Notes: a model not told the origin generated them from the letters alone. 64,000 bases of DNA from Tetracentron sinense (GCA_015143295.1 CM026559.1:22830826-22894825); one strand, 5' to 3'. Shown: positions 34,424 to 45,576, counted from the first letter of the stretch. Numbers and translations are program-made.

Positions 34424-36112
34424 GTTAATTCCATCTTAACTGAACCTTTAAATACACAATCCAAGAGAAGTACAAGGATCAGTCGACCTCCAAATATATT
34501 GTCTTATTAGCACAACGTATATTCTATGGAATCGGATTCCTTAGACGATGATCCTTACACTTATCAAGAAGCAATAAGTGATATTGATTCTGATAATTGG
34601 AATAAGGCCATGGAATCTAAAATGGATTCCATGTACTCAAATGGAGTCTGGAGCCTGGTTGAAAAGCCTGAGGGTATTAGACCCATTGGGTGCAAATGGA
34701 TCTACAAGAGGAAACGTGGTTCCGATGGAAACGTAGAGACCTTTAAAGCAAGGTTTGTGGCAAAATGGTATAGTCAAAGAGCTGGTATCGACTATGAGGA
34801 AACCTTTTCACCAGTAGCAATGCTAAAGTCCATCAGAATTCTGTTATCAATTACAGCTTTTTATGATTATGAAATATGGCAGATGGAGGTCAAAACCGTT
34901 TTCTTGAATAGAAACATTCAAGAGGATATTTATATGGACCAGCCCGAAGGTTTTGAACTCCATGGCCAAAATAATAAAGTCTGCAAATTGATAAAATCCA
35001 TTTATGGCCTTAAGCAAGCTTCTCGGAGTTGGAATATCCATTTTGATGAATCAATCAAATCGTTTGGTTTTCAACAAAACATGGATGAGGCAAGTGTGTA
35101 CAAGAAGGTCAGTGGGAGTGCAATAACTTTCCTAATTCTTTATGTAGATGATATTCTACTCATTGGAATGATGTAGGAATGTTATCAACGGTTAAAATAT
35201 GGTTGTCATGTAACTTTGCAATGATGGACCTCGGTGAGGCACCCTATATTCTTGGTCTTAAATTGTTTAGAGATCGAAAGAAAAGGATGCTGAGATTGTC
35301 CCAAGTCAATTACATTGACAAGATCTTGTGCAAATATAACATGAAAAATTCCAAGAAAGGGTTTTGGAATTAGTCTCTCCAAATCAAAGTCTCCAAAGAC
35401 TGATGATGAAAGAGAGTAGATGAGTCATATCCCATATGCATCTGTAGTGGGAAGTCTCATGTATGCTATGTTGTGCACAAGACCTGATATTTATCATGCA
35501 GTGAGTATCGTGAGTAGATATCAATCAAATCCTGGTCCTGAGTATTGGACATTAGTTAAGCACATTTTCAAGTATTTGAGGAGGACTATGCACCATTGTT
35601 TGGTTTAATGTTGAGAAGATTTGACTGTTGTAGGATACACAGATTCAGATATTCAGGGAGATGTTGATGATAGAAAGTTCACCTCAAGATTTGTCTTTAC
35701 TCTTATGAAAGGAGCATTTAGTTGGAAGAATTGCAAGCAATCAACAACTGCTGACTCAACAACTAAAGCTGAATATGTTGCTGCATGTGATGCTACAAAG
35801 GAAGCAGTGTGGATAAAGAAGTTCATTCTTAAACTTGGTGTTGTCTCCTCAATTGAATCTCCTATCACACTTTATTGTGATAATAGTGGTGTTGTAGCTC
35901 AAGCCATAAAGCCTTGAGCACATGAGAAGACAAAGCACATTGAAAGGAGATTCCATTTGATTCGAGACATTGTCAAGAGAGGAGACATTGAGTTATCCAA
36001 GATTGCATCAGCGGATACCGTGGTGGACCCATTAACTAAAGCACTACCTCAAAAGGTGTTTGAGAAACATCTAGAGTCGATGGGTATAAGATACATAGGA
36101 GATTGGCTTTAA
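34424..36112 (+). pseudogene. Cop5 reverse transcriptase and RNase H (5'-truncated)
   Basis: Starts in the linker before RT (QSKRSTRISRPPKYI near 34455). RT blocks: GIRPIGCKWIYKRKRGSDG, DYEETFSPVAMLKSIRILLS, YGLKQASRSWN, and catalytic LYVDDILLIG with YVDD at 35141-35152. Then ASVVGSLMYAMLCTRPDIYH and RNase H GYTDSDIQGDVDDRK, ending at TAA 36110-36112. A 1-bp loss near 35168, another shift near 35375, stops at 35606, 35612 and 35915. In the strand-transfer region FVAKWYSQ carries Trp where Gly is usual. Gag, protease and integrase are absent because the element is cut by the LTR head at 34423. The RT type is close to Cop3. Confidence 0.9.
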
Positions 36113-36127
36113 GTGCAAGTGAGAGAT
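36113..36127 (+). other. Cop5 polypurine tract
   Basis: GTGCAAGTGAGAGAT between the RNase H stop and the LTR start TGTTAGAC. Confidence 0.75.
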
Positions 36128-36745
36128 TGTTAGACATATATGCCCACAAAAGCCATTCCGGAATTGTATTTATCTATTTAATCAATAAATGCATATTTTA
36201 CATTCACACATTGTCTTCTACATTGGGTAATATATCAAAAATATCTCATTGGATGAGACTACTTTGTCCCTTAGGTAACATTGTAGGAAAACCATCCAAT
36301 TAGTTAATAACTGATTACTAAGGAGATATGGTTTTCTAGTTCCTTGTAGACCTAAAATTGTTCTAAGTTAATCAGGATACATTTGGACAATGTATTCCTA
36401 TTAATTTACACATTATTAGTTCCATATGATGGAGTGATGAATCTCAATCACTGAGAGAAGGGTCTTTCGACTAAGATGTTGATATAAGTAAGAAGTACTT
36501 ATATTGCAATAGGATCGCTCAGTGGATACCCTTAGAAATATACTGTTTTTATATTTAGGGTAGTTCATTTGACAGATTGTCCTTAACCAGAGAGGTCGAC
36601 ATCTTCTCCAGTATTTGCCTATGTAGTTTTGATGTAGTCAATCGTCAATGTCGAACACACCGGACTAAATACGGGCTCGTTGGGTTATGTATATTGTTGT
36701 AGAAGAAGTGTGTGAACGCTCAACAAGGATTCCACTACTCTTACA
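36128..36745 (+). mobile_element. Cop5 LTR, first 618 bp
   Basis: Starts TGTTAGACATATATGCCC directly after the polypurine tract, so it is a 3' LTR. It breaks off at 36745 where Cop6 begins. A second LTR of this family, complete, is at 59711-61851; the first 160 aligned bases differ at about 8% by hand count. Confidence 0.85.
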
Positions 36746-37287
36746 TGTTAGCCTCAAGGTTACATCCATATGACCCTCAATTAGTATTAATGATGACATA
36801 AATAATGAAATGAAACTTATAATACTAATGTCTTTCATGAGTAATTTATTTTACAGTATTTAAGAATTAGAAAAGGGATTTCAAGCATATTCAAGAACCT
36901 TCAATGAAAAGACCAAGTCAAGACATGATGAAAATTCTAAATCAAAGCTTCAAGAAGATGTTCAACTATCAGCAAAAAGGATTTTGGAAGATTGTCTTGA
37001 AGACACTACTGCTGAAGTCCATTGTAGCTCAAAGATAATCTCCATCAAGGTCTTACTCTAGGTAGTAAGTAATCTGTTTAGGATTTCTTGTAAAAATCCT
37101 CAAGTGATTGATTTTGTGAAAAAGCTCAAAATACCTTAGATTGACCATAGGTCCTTTGAACAAATATTAAAATATGATTAAGGACCTTAAAATATGTTAA
37201 TTATACTCATAAAGGTTAAGTACAAAACCTTGGAATCAAATCTTATCTGAAAGGTTTTGAAAATGGATTCTATAAATAATATTTAGC

Positions 37288-37771
37288 CTATCTAGTCGAT
37301 CAGATAGGCCATCCAGCTGATTAGGCAGACCATCCAGTCGATCAGGGAAGCCCTGTGATCGACTGGATAGAACAAATTTTTTCAAAAATTTGTCTGCTTG
37401 TACTGATCGGGTTGGTTCTCCTTGCTAATCCATCTTAGATCATGCAAAAGATCTTTATGAGTTGTTAATCATATTTTACTAACGTAATTAAAGGCTTTGG
37501 AATTCGTGCAAATTTTTAACGTCAAAGAAAAAGTATTAAAAATCAAAAAAATCATAAGCTAGAAGTTTTTTGGTCTATCCAGCCGATTAGACGGACCATC
37601 CAGTCGATTAGACGGTCCATCTAGCCAATCACTCCCTCCTCTAATTGACTGGATAGAATAAAACCTCATAAAATGCGTTTTTATGATCCAGCCGATCAAG
37701 GAACTGATCCAGGTGATCAGGCAGCCATCCAGTTGATCAGAGGCTCCTCTAATTGATTGGATAGTTCAGAA
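37288..37771 (+). repeat. Three inverted cassettes in Cop6 5' LTR
   Basis: Cassettes at about 37288-37370, 37575-37656 and 37684-37771. Each opens with a form of CTATCCAGCCGATTA, contains two or more direct repeats of CCATCCAGTCGATCAG, and closes with an inverted copy such as TGATCGACTGGATAG. The outer arms of the first can pair over 15 bases (one G.U). Confidence 0.85.
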
Positions 37772-37865
37772 AAATTCTAAAATATTGCATTAAATACTTA
37801 ACGGCTATTTTTGCAATGGGTTTTTCACATTCAATGCTCATCAACGGTAACATATTTCAGATCAC

Positions 37866-37873
37866 TATAAATA
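37866..37873 (+). promoter_or_regulatory. TATA box, Cop6 5' LTR
   Basis: TATAAATA about 95 bases after the last cassette. The 3' LTR has the same box at 59449-59456. Confidence 0.65.
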
Positions 37874-38430
37874 TATGTGATCTTTGAATGATCTATAGAT
37901 GATTACACTCACTCCCACACTGTTATATTGAAAATCACTCTCTTGAGCTAAAAATCCCAAATCTGTAAAACGATACTTTATTTTCTCTTTGAGGTAAAAT
38001 CTAATCTTCCACTCGAGAGATTTCTTAGAGCTTGATAATTCCATTCAAATCTAACTCTTAAAGGTGTTTACCTTTCGGATCTAAGATCCAAAATCTGTTA
38101 TTATCATCCAAGAACCTGCGTGTTCTGTGAAGCTGCTGCTTCGTGTAAACCAGAGAGGGTTGTGCTCTGGGTGCTGTACTATTCACCTCAACCAGAAGAG
38201 AGGTTGTAAAAGGGTTTATGTAGAGCCCCGGACCTTTTCACATTTAATGCATGACACTTTCGTTGCCATTTTTCCTTTAAAGAGGTATAATTAATAAATA
38301 AGGAAGAAATTGGAAATTCCAAAACGTCATAAATGTTCGTTTTCGAAGTACGAACCCAACACAAGTTGAATCGTCAAAATCGGACGAACGAGTCAAAAGT
38401 TATGGCCAAAACAATCGGGACCAGCAGAGC

Positions 38431-38618
38431 ACTGATTGCTCGGTCCATGGAGCGATCGATCGGTCCAAAACCGATCGCTCGGAGGCTATCGACTGGTCGA
38501 TATTTTTGTATGGGGAAATTTTCCAGAGAGTGAAATTTTAACCGATCGCTCGGTTATGAAACCGATTGATCGGTAGGCAACCGATCGATCGGTCATTAAC
38601 ACCGATCGCTCGGTACTC
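38431..38618 (+). repeat. Palindromic CCGATCGATCGGT cluster in Gyp3 5' LTR
   Basis: Seven to eight sites of the form ACCGATCGCTCGGT or ACCGATCGATCGGT separated by 8-50 bases, ending about 20 bases before TTTTTGCAGAAAATTTAG. The 3' LTR copy is at 45890-46077. Several sites differ by one base between the two copies. Confidence 0.85.
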
Positions 38619-39630
38619 GCGTTTTTGCAGAAAATTTAGTAAGGGTGTTTTAGTCTTTTGGGCAGTTTACTCTTACCTTAAGAGTCTTGCCCGAGCCTTT
38701 AGGGCTTATTTACAATACTTAGAAGATTGAGAGCTAAGGAGAGGAGAAGAAGACGATCCCTAACCTAGGGTTTGATTTTTGGACGTGAAATCAAAGGGTT
38801 GTGAACCCACACTCACCTCAAGTCCATTTTCTTCAAGATCTCGGCTCAAGCTCGTGTGGGGCACTCTCCTCAAGCTAGGGCAGCAACTCACAGTCGTTTT
38901 GGAAAGGGGGATTTCTTCCTCACTTGATCAAGGTCGGTACTTCTTACTACCCTCCTAGTTATAGCTTCCCTTTTTCCTTTGTTTCTCCTTGTTTTCCTTC
39001 ACATATATATGTGTTATGAGATTGGTGGTATGAATGGTGAATGGAGATGGATGTTGGCAAATGGATGCCGTGTGGATGATGTGATGAACGAATGGGAAAG
39101 GGCATTGTACTAATAATGAACATACAAGTGTGATGTGAGCATAACCCACCTAGAAAAGCATGATCTAGGTGCAAGTGAATAATGAACACACTCCATGTTT
39201 GATGAAATGCCAAGGTGAACAAAATAAATGATAAATTAAGGGAACCCACGCTTGATTGCTCTTGAAATTGTTAGGGTTCATGATAGTGTGTTTCGTACAT
39301 TTCTTAAAATGCGTAGATTATTACTCACTTAAATTGCTATATGCTATGCTTTGTGAATTACCCCAAATTGCCATATTTAATTCCAAATGCAAGTTATACA
39401 CACGATCTCACGAGCACGCATGAAATGATGTGATTTACCGATGTTTTAAGTATGGGACGTAGAGGTGGGGCATATCCTAAGATATGTCTCACTTCGCTTT
39501 CGACAAGGGCAAGACAATCATGCATTGCATAGGGAAAGGTCTCCCATCCCCTCGCATGACATGCATAGCATCGCATGACACGCATAGCATAGCATGGCAT
39601 GACACGCATAGCATAGCATCACACATCACG

Positions 39631-39781
39631 CATGGATGCTAGTTGCGACGGGCTATGAACGGCAACCAGGCATTCACATTCTGCATGGATGCTAGTGGCG
39701 ACGGGCTATGAACGGCAACTAGGCATACCTATCTGCATATAGGGTGCTAGTTGCGACGGACTATGAACGGCAACTAGGCAT
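39631..39781 (+). repeat. Hairpin minisatellite, three units (Gyp3 5' LTR)
   Basis: About 53-bp units: TGCTAGTTGC, loop GACGGGCTATGAACG, then GCAACTAGGCA. The arms pair over 10 bases with one bulge. The loop end shares CTATGA and ACGG with the Gyp4 loop, which suggests a common origin with the Gyp1/Gyp4 arrays. The 3' LTR has five units (47092-47343). Confidence 0.85.
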
Positions 39782-40044
39782 GTGAACATGTTTAAATTAT
39801 GAAAATGCAAGCATGACAAGCATGACACGGTTAACAAGTTCCCAATCACGCAAGGGGTATTTCAAGTCAAGTCAAGTGCACGATGTTTTCAAGGGTTTTA
39901 TCAGTCTTTCTGAATGCAAGCATGAATATAAATTGCTTTACTTCTTTGTATGATCTAAATTGTTCCTGTTCTATATATGCAACTTGCTTCCTACTTTATG
40001 TATGCTATCTGTATACTATGACTGTTGGTTAGTATTTAGTACCC

Positions 40045-40065
40045 GCTGAGTATTCCATGCTCAGC
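40045..40065 (+). other. GCTGAG/CTCAGC hairpin, Gyp3 5' LTR
   Basis: The same 21 bases as in the Gyp1 LTRs, with the 3' LTR copy at 47609-47629. Just downstream are the CCG/CGG pair and GGCAGGT. Confidence 0.75.
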
Positions 40066-40500
40066 CGTACTTCTTATGTCGGCAGGTTCTGAGGGAGCTG
40101 CTGCTCCATTTGATGTTTGTGCTCCTGGTCCATGGGTGGAGGAGGAGTACGTCGAGGAGCCTTTTGAGGAACCTCCCGTAGAGGGTTATCAGTAGGTGGT
40201 GTTAGATTCTGAGTGGATTAGCTGTGGGTGAGCATGAGTGATTATATCCATGTATTTTGGCGGGCATGCCCGCACTTTCTTTGTTTTGATTTCTTTGTAT
40301 TAAAACTTGGACCATGTGTATATACTTAGAGGTTTGTTAGACTTCCGCCGTGTTTTATAGTGATGCTTCCGCTGTTATCCTCTATTGTATATGTTCTGTG
40401 GGTTTTGCAGGTTGGTTCGTCAAGCAAGTCCTGTAAGTCATGTTTAGGTCGTCCAAGATTCACTCTAACTCCTAGGGTGGGTTTTGGGTCGCGACAGAAG

Positions 40501-40512
40501 TGGTATCAGAGC
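40501..40512 (+). other. Gyp3 primer-binding site
   Basis: TGGTATCAGAGC, four bases after the 5' LTR. Confidence 0.93.
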
Positions 40513-40857
40513 TTAGGCTTTAGGTCTCTAGGGTCACTTAGAATCGAATACCACGGCTTGACAAGAGCATATGTTAGGAAACAAGTTAGGAAGGAAGTAA
40601 TTCGGGAGCGAGTCTGGTTCCAAGTGTAAGACTAAACTTTAGTCTTAGTCTAAAATGGTTGCTTTAACCAAGTACGGGTCCTAGGTACGCTAGAACGCTA
40701 AAGTATAAGTATAATGTGATGAATACTCTGATGACTTGATGTGATGTATATTAGTATTATACAACTAATACAAATTGAATTATTGTGAAACGACATTGAA
40801 ATAAACTGTGTTTTCAAGTGAGACTCATGTGGTGCTATTGTTCTCAGGACTTTAGTC

Positions 40858-42105
40858 ATGAGGCGGGGCACACGGGGCCGTGGACCACACACCAGAGCTT
40901 CATCTTCTTCCAGAGATGAGGATGAGCAGCCGGACCTCTCCCAGGTCTTAGGCTCTATTGCTGAGACACTCGCCATACTGGCGGCTCGGCAAGCTATACC
41001 ATCGTCGGCGGCACCTACTCCACCGCCCGCAGCTCCAGTACATCGTACAGCTGGAGTTGAGGCATTCAGGAGATTGAGACCTCCATCCTTCCATGGGAGT
41101 GGGGACCCTCTCGCTGCGGAGGCGTGGATCCTCCAGATGGAGAAGATTTTTGCGGTCCTCTCGCCTACAGAGGAGGATAGAGTAGCATGGGCAGTTTTCA
41201 TGCTAGAGGGTGAAGCCCACCATTGGTGGTTGTCCGCATTGAGGACGCGAGACTTGACCATGCAGGGTCAACTTGGACTTGGGAGGTATTCAAGGATACT
41301 TTTTACAAGAAGTATTTTCCGATCGGTGCACGGGAAAAGAAAGAGAGAGAATTCATCAACCTTGAGCAAGGTTCGATGTCTGTGGCCACTTATGAGGCCA
41401 AGTTCTCAGAATTGTCGAGATTTGCGCCTCATATAGTTGCTACTGAGGCAATGAAGGCGAGAAGATTTGAGCAAGGGCTCAAGGATGTTATTATGGAGAA
41501 GGTTTCCGTTTTCAGGCATGCTACCTACCCTGAAGTGGTAGACAAGGCCTTATTGGTCGAGGCAAATTCTGAAGCGGTGTCTAAGAAGAGAGAGTTAGCG
41601 AGAGGCCGAGCCAGTAGTTCAGCACCTCCAGAGAGGCGGGCTCGTACCGGCCCTTATCAGTATACATGGCCAGCACCACCGATGAGGCCGACTTATGCGG
41701 CCCCAGCACCGCGGCAGTACGTGCCACAGGCACCTCGACCTCAGGCTCTCCCGGCCCCATGGCCAGTTGCACCTCAGGTGGCGAGATATGCTCCACCTCA
41801 GGCCCCTCTTACCCGCACACACGAGGCCTGCCCTTCATGCGGCCGAAGGCACCCAGCAGGGGATTGCCTAAGAGCATCGGGTGGATGTTTTCACTGTGGT
41901 CGCCAGGGCCACGTGATCAGGGATTGCCCTACTCGGCATTTACCAGGCCAGTCTCAGGGGATTAGGCCACCAGCACGCCCAGCAGGATCATATCAGGCGT
42001 CATCTCAGACTACCCGGTCTACACCACAGTCTCGGCAGGCGAATCAGGGGCGAGTTTTTACCTTGACAGAGGGTGATGCACTCGCATCTAACGATGTAGT
42101 GCAAG
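40858..42105 (+). pseudogene. Gyp3 gag (one frameshift)
   Basis: Gag of about 415 codons. The start is the ATG at 40858 (MRRGTRGRGPHTRASSSS). The capsid region includes VLGSIAETLAILAARQA, AEAWILQMEKIFAVLSPTEE, and, in a shifted frame after about 41268, DTFYKKYFPIGAREKK and KFSELSRFAPHIVATEA. A Pro/Ala-rich linker (about 41640-41815) leads to CPSCGRRHPAGDC and the zinc knuckle CFHCGRQGHVIRDC (41886-41927), which binds the RNA. The single defect is a 1-bp loss near 41268 relative to the Gyp1 gag. The frame runs to 42105, where a candidate intron begins; if unspliced, it stops five codons later at TAG 42117-42119. Confidence 0.92.
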
Positions 42106-42253
42106 GTACGCGGTTGTAGCTTATTTAATTATCCGTAAATTAAACTGCTAAATATAAACTGATTGTGTACGTACTTGAAATGTTATATATGTATATATAC
42201 CTACATGTATACACTGTTGATGCATGGATTGACGTAACTAGTTAAAATTTCAG
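42106..42253 (+). other. Candidate spliceosomal intron between gag and protease of Gyp3
   Basis: 148 bp starting CAAG/GTACGC and ending AAATTTCAG/GA. It is AT-rich, unlike the GC-richer exons, and has a possible branch point (GTAACT near 42235). It splits a codon after its first base, and removing it puts gag and protease in one frame. Left in, it ends translation at 42117-42119. Its length is not a multiple of three. The call rests on sequence alone. Confidence 0.65.
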
Positions 42254-43417
42254 GAACCCTACTAGTCAATGAGTGTTTGGCTCGAGTATTGATTGATACC
42301 GGGTCTACTCATTCGTTTGTCTCGCCGAGTTTTTCAGAAGGCTTTTCCGTAGAGCCAAGTCAGCTAAAACCGGAGTTAGCTATTTCGACTCCGCTCGGCA
42401 AAACAGTATTGGCAGATAAAGTGTATAGAAATAGTGCGGTCCAAGTTGGAAGCCACGAGTTGGCGGTTGGTCTCATTGTCCTTGGATTCCAAGACTTTGA
42501 TGTTATATTGGGAATGGATTGGTTAGCAGTACATCATGGGCATGTAGCTTGCTTTGAGAAAATGGTACTCTTCAAGCCAGTAGAAGGAAAGCCATTCCAC
42601 TTTCGCGGGTTGAAAAGTAGATCTATTGCTCGTTTTGCGGCGTTGAGCTTAGCTAACCCCGAGGTAAAGGACTCATCGACTATTCCGGTTGTGAGTGAGT
42701 TCCTGGATGTATTTTCAGAGGAGTTGCCAGGATTGCCTCCAGACAGGGAGATTGAGTTTATGATCGAGCTTGCACCAGGCACAGCTCCTGTTTTCAGGGC
42801 TCCATATAGGATGGCCCCAATTGAACTTAAGGAGTTGAAGACTCAGTTGGAAGAATTACAAAGCCTTGGCTTCATTCGACCAAGTGTCTCACCGTGGGGT
42901 GCCCCAGTGTTGTTTGTTAAGAAGAAAGATGGTTCGATGTGGATGTGCATCGATTACTGGCAGTTGAACAAGGTCACTATAAAGAATAGGTATCCATTGC
43001 CTAGAATTGATAATTTGTTCGATCAGTTGAAGGGAGCGAGATTTTTCTCAAAGATAGATCTTCGATCGGGTTATCACCAGTTGAAGATTAAGGCGGAAGA
43101 TGTTCCCAAAACTGCTTTCAGGACTCGGTATGGACACTATGAGTTCTTGGTGATGCCTTTTGGACTCACGAACGCGCCGGCAGCCTTTATGGATTTGATG
43201 AACCGGGTGTTCCGGCCATATCTTGATAGGTGTGTGATTGTATTTGTTGATGACATTTTGGTCTATTCCCAGACAAGGGAGGATCACACACGTGACCTAC
43301 GCCTTGCTTTGGAAATGCTAAGAGAGCACAAACTATACGCCAAACTTAGCAAGTGTGAGTTTTGGTTGGAAGAGGTGGCATTCCTAGGCCACGTTGTTTC
43401 TGCAGAAGGTATCTCGG
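42254..43417 (+). pseudogene. Gyp3 protease and reverse transcriptase
   Basis: Begins at the candidate intron's 3' splice site. The aspartic protease keeps its active site: [12 protein letters not shown] with Asp at 42295. A linker leads to [22 protein letters not shown] near 42680-42740, then [36 protein letters not shown], and the catalytic FVDDILVYS (FVDD at 43243-43254). In CIDYWQLNK a Trp stands at a position that is usually Arg in this family. A 1-bp insertion near 43415 shifts the frame between RT and the following domain. Confidence 0.92.
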
Positions 43418-43942
43418 GTGGATCCGAAGAAGATCGAAGCAGTTATGAGTTGGGCGAAGCCCAAGAGTGTTACGGAGATACGCAGCTTCCTTGGGTTGGC
43501 AGGCTATTACAGGAGATTCGTAGAGGGTTTCTCTAGCCTTGCAGCACCGCTTACTTACCTGACAAGGAAGAATGCGAAGTTTGTATGGAGCGACAAGTGT
43601 GAGATCAGTTTCACGGAACTGAAGAAGAGGCTTACTACAGCTCCTATCCTTACAGTGCCATCCGGACCTCTTGGGTATGAGGTATACAGTGATGCCTCAC
43701 ACGTGGGACTTGGATGTGTGCTTATGCAACACAAGGTCATTGCCTATGCATCGAGGCAATTGAAGGAGCATGAGAAGAATTACCCCACGCACGACTTAGA
43801 GCTTGCCGCAGTCGTGTTTGCACTCAAGATCTGGCGACATTACTTATACGAGGTGGAATTCTATGTGTATACGGACCACAAGAGCCTCAAGTACCTCTTT
43901 TCCCAAAAGGAATTGAATCTAAGGCAACGGCGTTGGATGGAA
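43418..43942 (+). pseudogene. Gyp3 RT connection and RNase H
   Basis: Continues from RT in a new frame: [20 protein letters not shown], then RNase H with [37 protein letters not shown] and [20 protein letters not shown]. The Asp-Glu-Asp layout of gypsy RNase H is visible. A 1-bp loss near 43943 puts the integrase in a third frame. Confidence 0.9.
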
Positions 43943-45576
43943 TTCTGAAGGACTATGATTATAGCATTCAATACCACCCGGGTAAAGCAAATGTAGTGGC
44001 TGATGCTTTGAGTAGAAGACCTCCGGGGTTATTAGCATGCATGTTAGTGCAGGAATGGAAGCTACTTGAAAACTTGGCAAATCTAGACATTAGTGTGAAT
44101 GACTCTGTCCGTGGTCCTACCTTGGCAAATGTTACGGTTCGGCCGTACATTATAGATTTGATCCAAGAATATCAAGCCATGGATGCGGAATTATTGGCTT
44201 TCCGGGACAAGGAAGTTGCCAAGGGCAGTGAAGAATTTTCTCTCACTAGTCGGGGTGCTATCACATTCAAGGGAAGGCTGTGTGTCCCAGCCAATGCAGA
44301 TCTTCGAAGAGAGATTTTGGATGAAGCACACCGTTCGAAGTACACAGTGCATCCAGGGGGTACAAAGATGTACCGGAACCTCAAGAGTCACTTTTGGTGG
44401 CGGAATATGAAGAGGGAGGTTGCGAAATATGTAGCACTGTGCTTGGTGTGTCAACAGGTGAAAGCAGAACACATGCGGCCCGCAGGTCTATTGCAGTCTC
44501 TTCCTATTCCCGAGTGGAAATGGGAGAACATATCCATGGATTTTATAGTTGGCTTGCCAAAGACAGCAAGGGGCTCAGATGCGATATGGGTAGTAGTGGA
44601 TCGTTTGACGAAGTCCGCTCACTTCTTACCTTACCGAACTACTTTCAACTCTAGTCAGTTAGCCGCTTTGTACATCAAGAAAGTGGTGAGGTTGCACGGA
44701 GTGCCCGTTAGTATTGTGTCAGATCGGGATCCAAGATTCACATCACGATTCTGGAAAAGCTTCCAGGAGGCTATGGGTTCCCGACTTGATTTCAGCACCG
44801 CTTTTCATCCACAGACGGATGGACAAACCGAGAGAGTGAACCAAGTCATTGAAGACATGCTTCGGGCTTGTATGTTGGATTTCAGAGGCAGTTGGGAAGA
44901 GCACTTGCCTTTGGTTGAATTCGCCTATAATAACAGCTATCAGGCGAGTATCCAAATGGCACCATTTGAGGCCTTGTATGGGCGAAGTTGTAGGTCTCCT
45001 CTCTATTGGGATGAGGTAGGAGAAAGGAAAGTACTTGGTCCAGAGTTGATTGAGCAAATTGCAAACACAGTTAAGATCATTCGGGATCGATTGAAAGCCG
45101 CTCAAGATCGCCAGAAAAGTTATGCGAACACGCGCCGTAGGGACTTGGAATTTCAAGTAGGGGATCAAGTTTTTGTAAAAGTATCTCCTAGCAAAGGGAT
45201 CATGAGATTTGGAAAGCGAGGCAAGCTCAGTCTTCGGTATGTTGGGCCTTTTGAGATTATCACACGGGTTGGTGAAGTTGCTTATCGAGTAGCTCTTCCG
45301 CCTCACATGGCCGCAGTTCACAACGTTTTCCATGTGTCTATGCTTCGGAAGTACATTGCGGATCCTTCGCATGTCATAGACTTGGAACCGTTGGAGATTC
45401 GAGAGGACCTCACCTTGATTGAAAAGCCGGTTCAGATTTTGGATCGAAGAGATCAAGTGCTTCGCAACAAGACTATCCCTTTGGTTCTAGTGCAATGGGA
45501 ACACCATGCTCGGGAAGAAGCTACATGAGAGCGTGAAGCCGAAGTCAAAGCGAAGTACCCAGAATTATTTGAATGA
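43943..45576 (+). pseudogene. Gyp3 integrase and chromodomain-type C-terminus
   Basis: Follows RNase H after the frameshift (YHPGKANVVADALSRRP near 43972). The zinc-binding region has HPGGTKMYRN and CLVCQQVKAEH. Catalytic blocks: WENISMDFIVGLPK, VSDRDPRFTSRFWKSF and HPQTDGQTERVNQVIEDML hold the Asp, Asp and Glu positions. After VGDQVFVKVSPSKGIMRFGK, a tail with HNVFHVSMLRKYIADPSHVI leads to VQILDRRDQVLRNKTIPLVL, a chromodomain-like segment that can direct integration to marked chromatin in this lineage. A TGA at 45526-45528 cuts the last 16 codons; the expected end is TGA 45574-45576. Confidence 0.92.

Larger units (their letters stand above)
38219..40496 (+). mobile_element. Gyp3 5' LTR
   Basis: 2278 bp, TGTAGAGCCCC to TCGCGACA. 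It holds the GATC cluster 38431-38618, CATATC hairpin 39468-39488, three hairpin units 39631-39781 and the GCTGAG hairpin 40045-40065. There is no good TATA box; the closest AT-rich point is near 38706. Confidence 0.95.

Noticed and set aside
40698..41261. 187-codon frame antisense to Gyp3 gag
   Set aside because: It is a shadow of the sense gag, which has clear capsid motifs. The antisense protein has no recognisable feature.
44743..45456. 237-codon frame antisense to Gyp3 integrase
   Set aside because: Shadow of the integrase frame, whose D-D-E blocks are plain.
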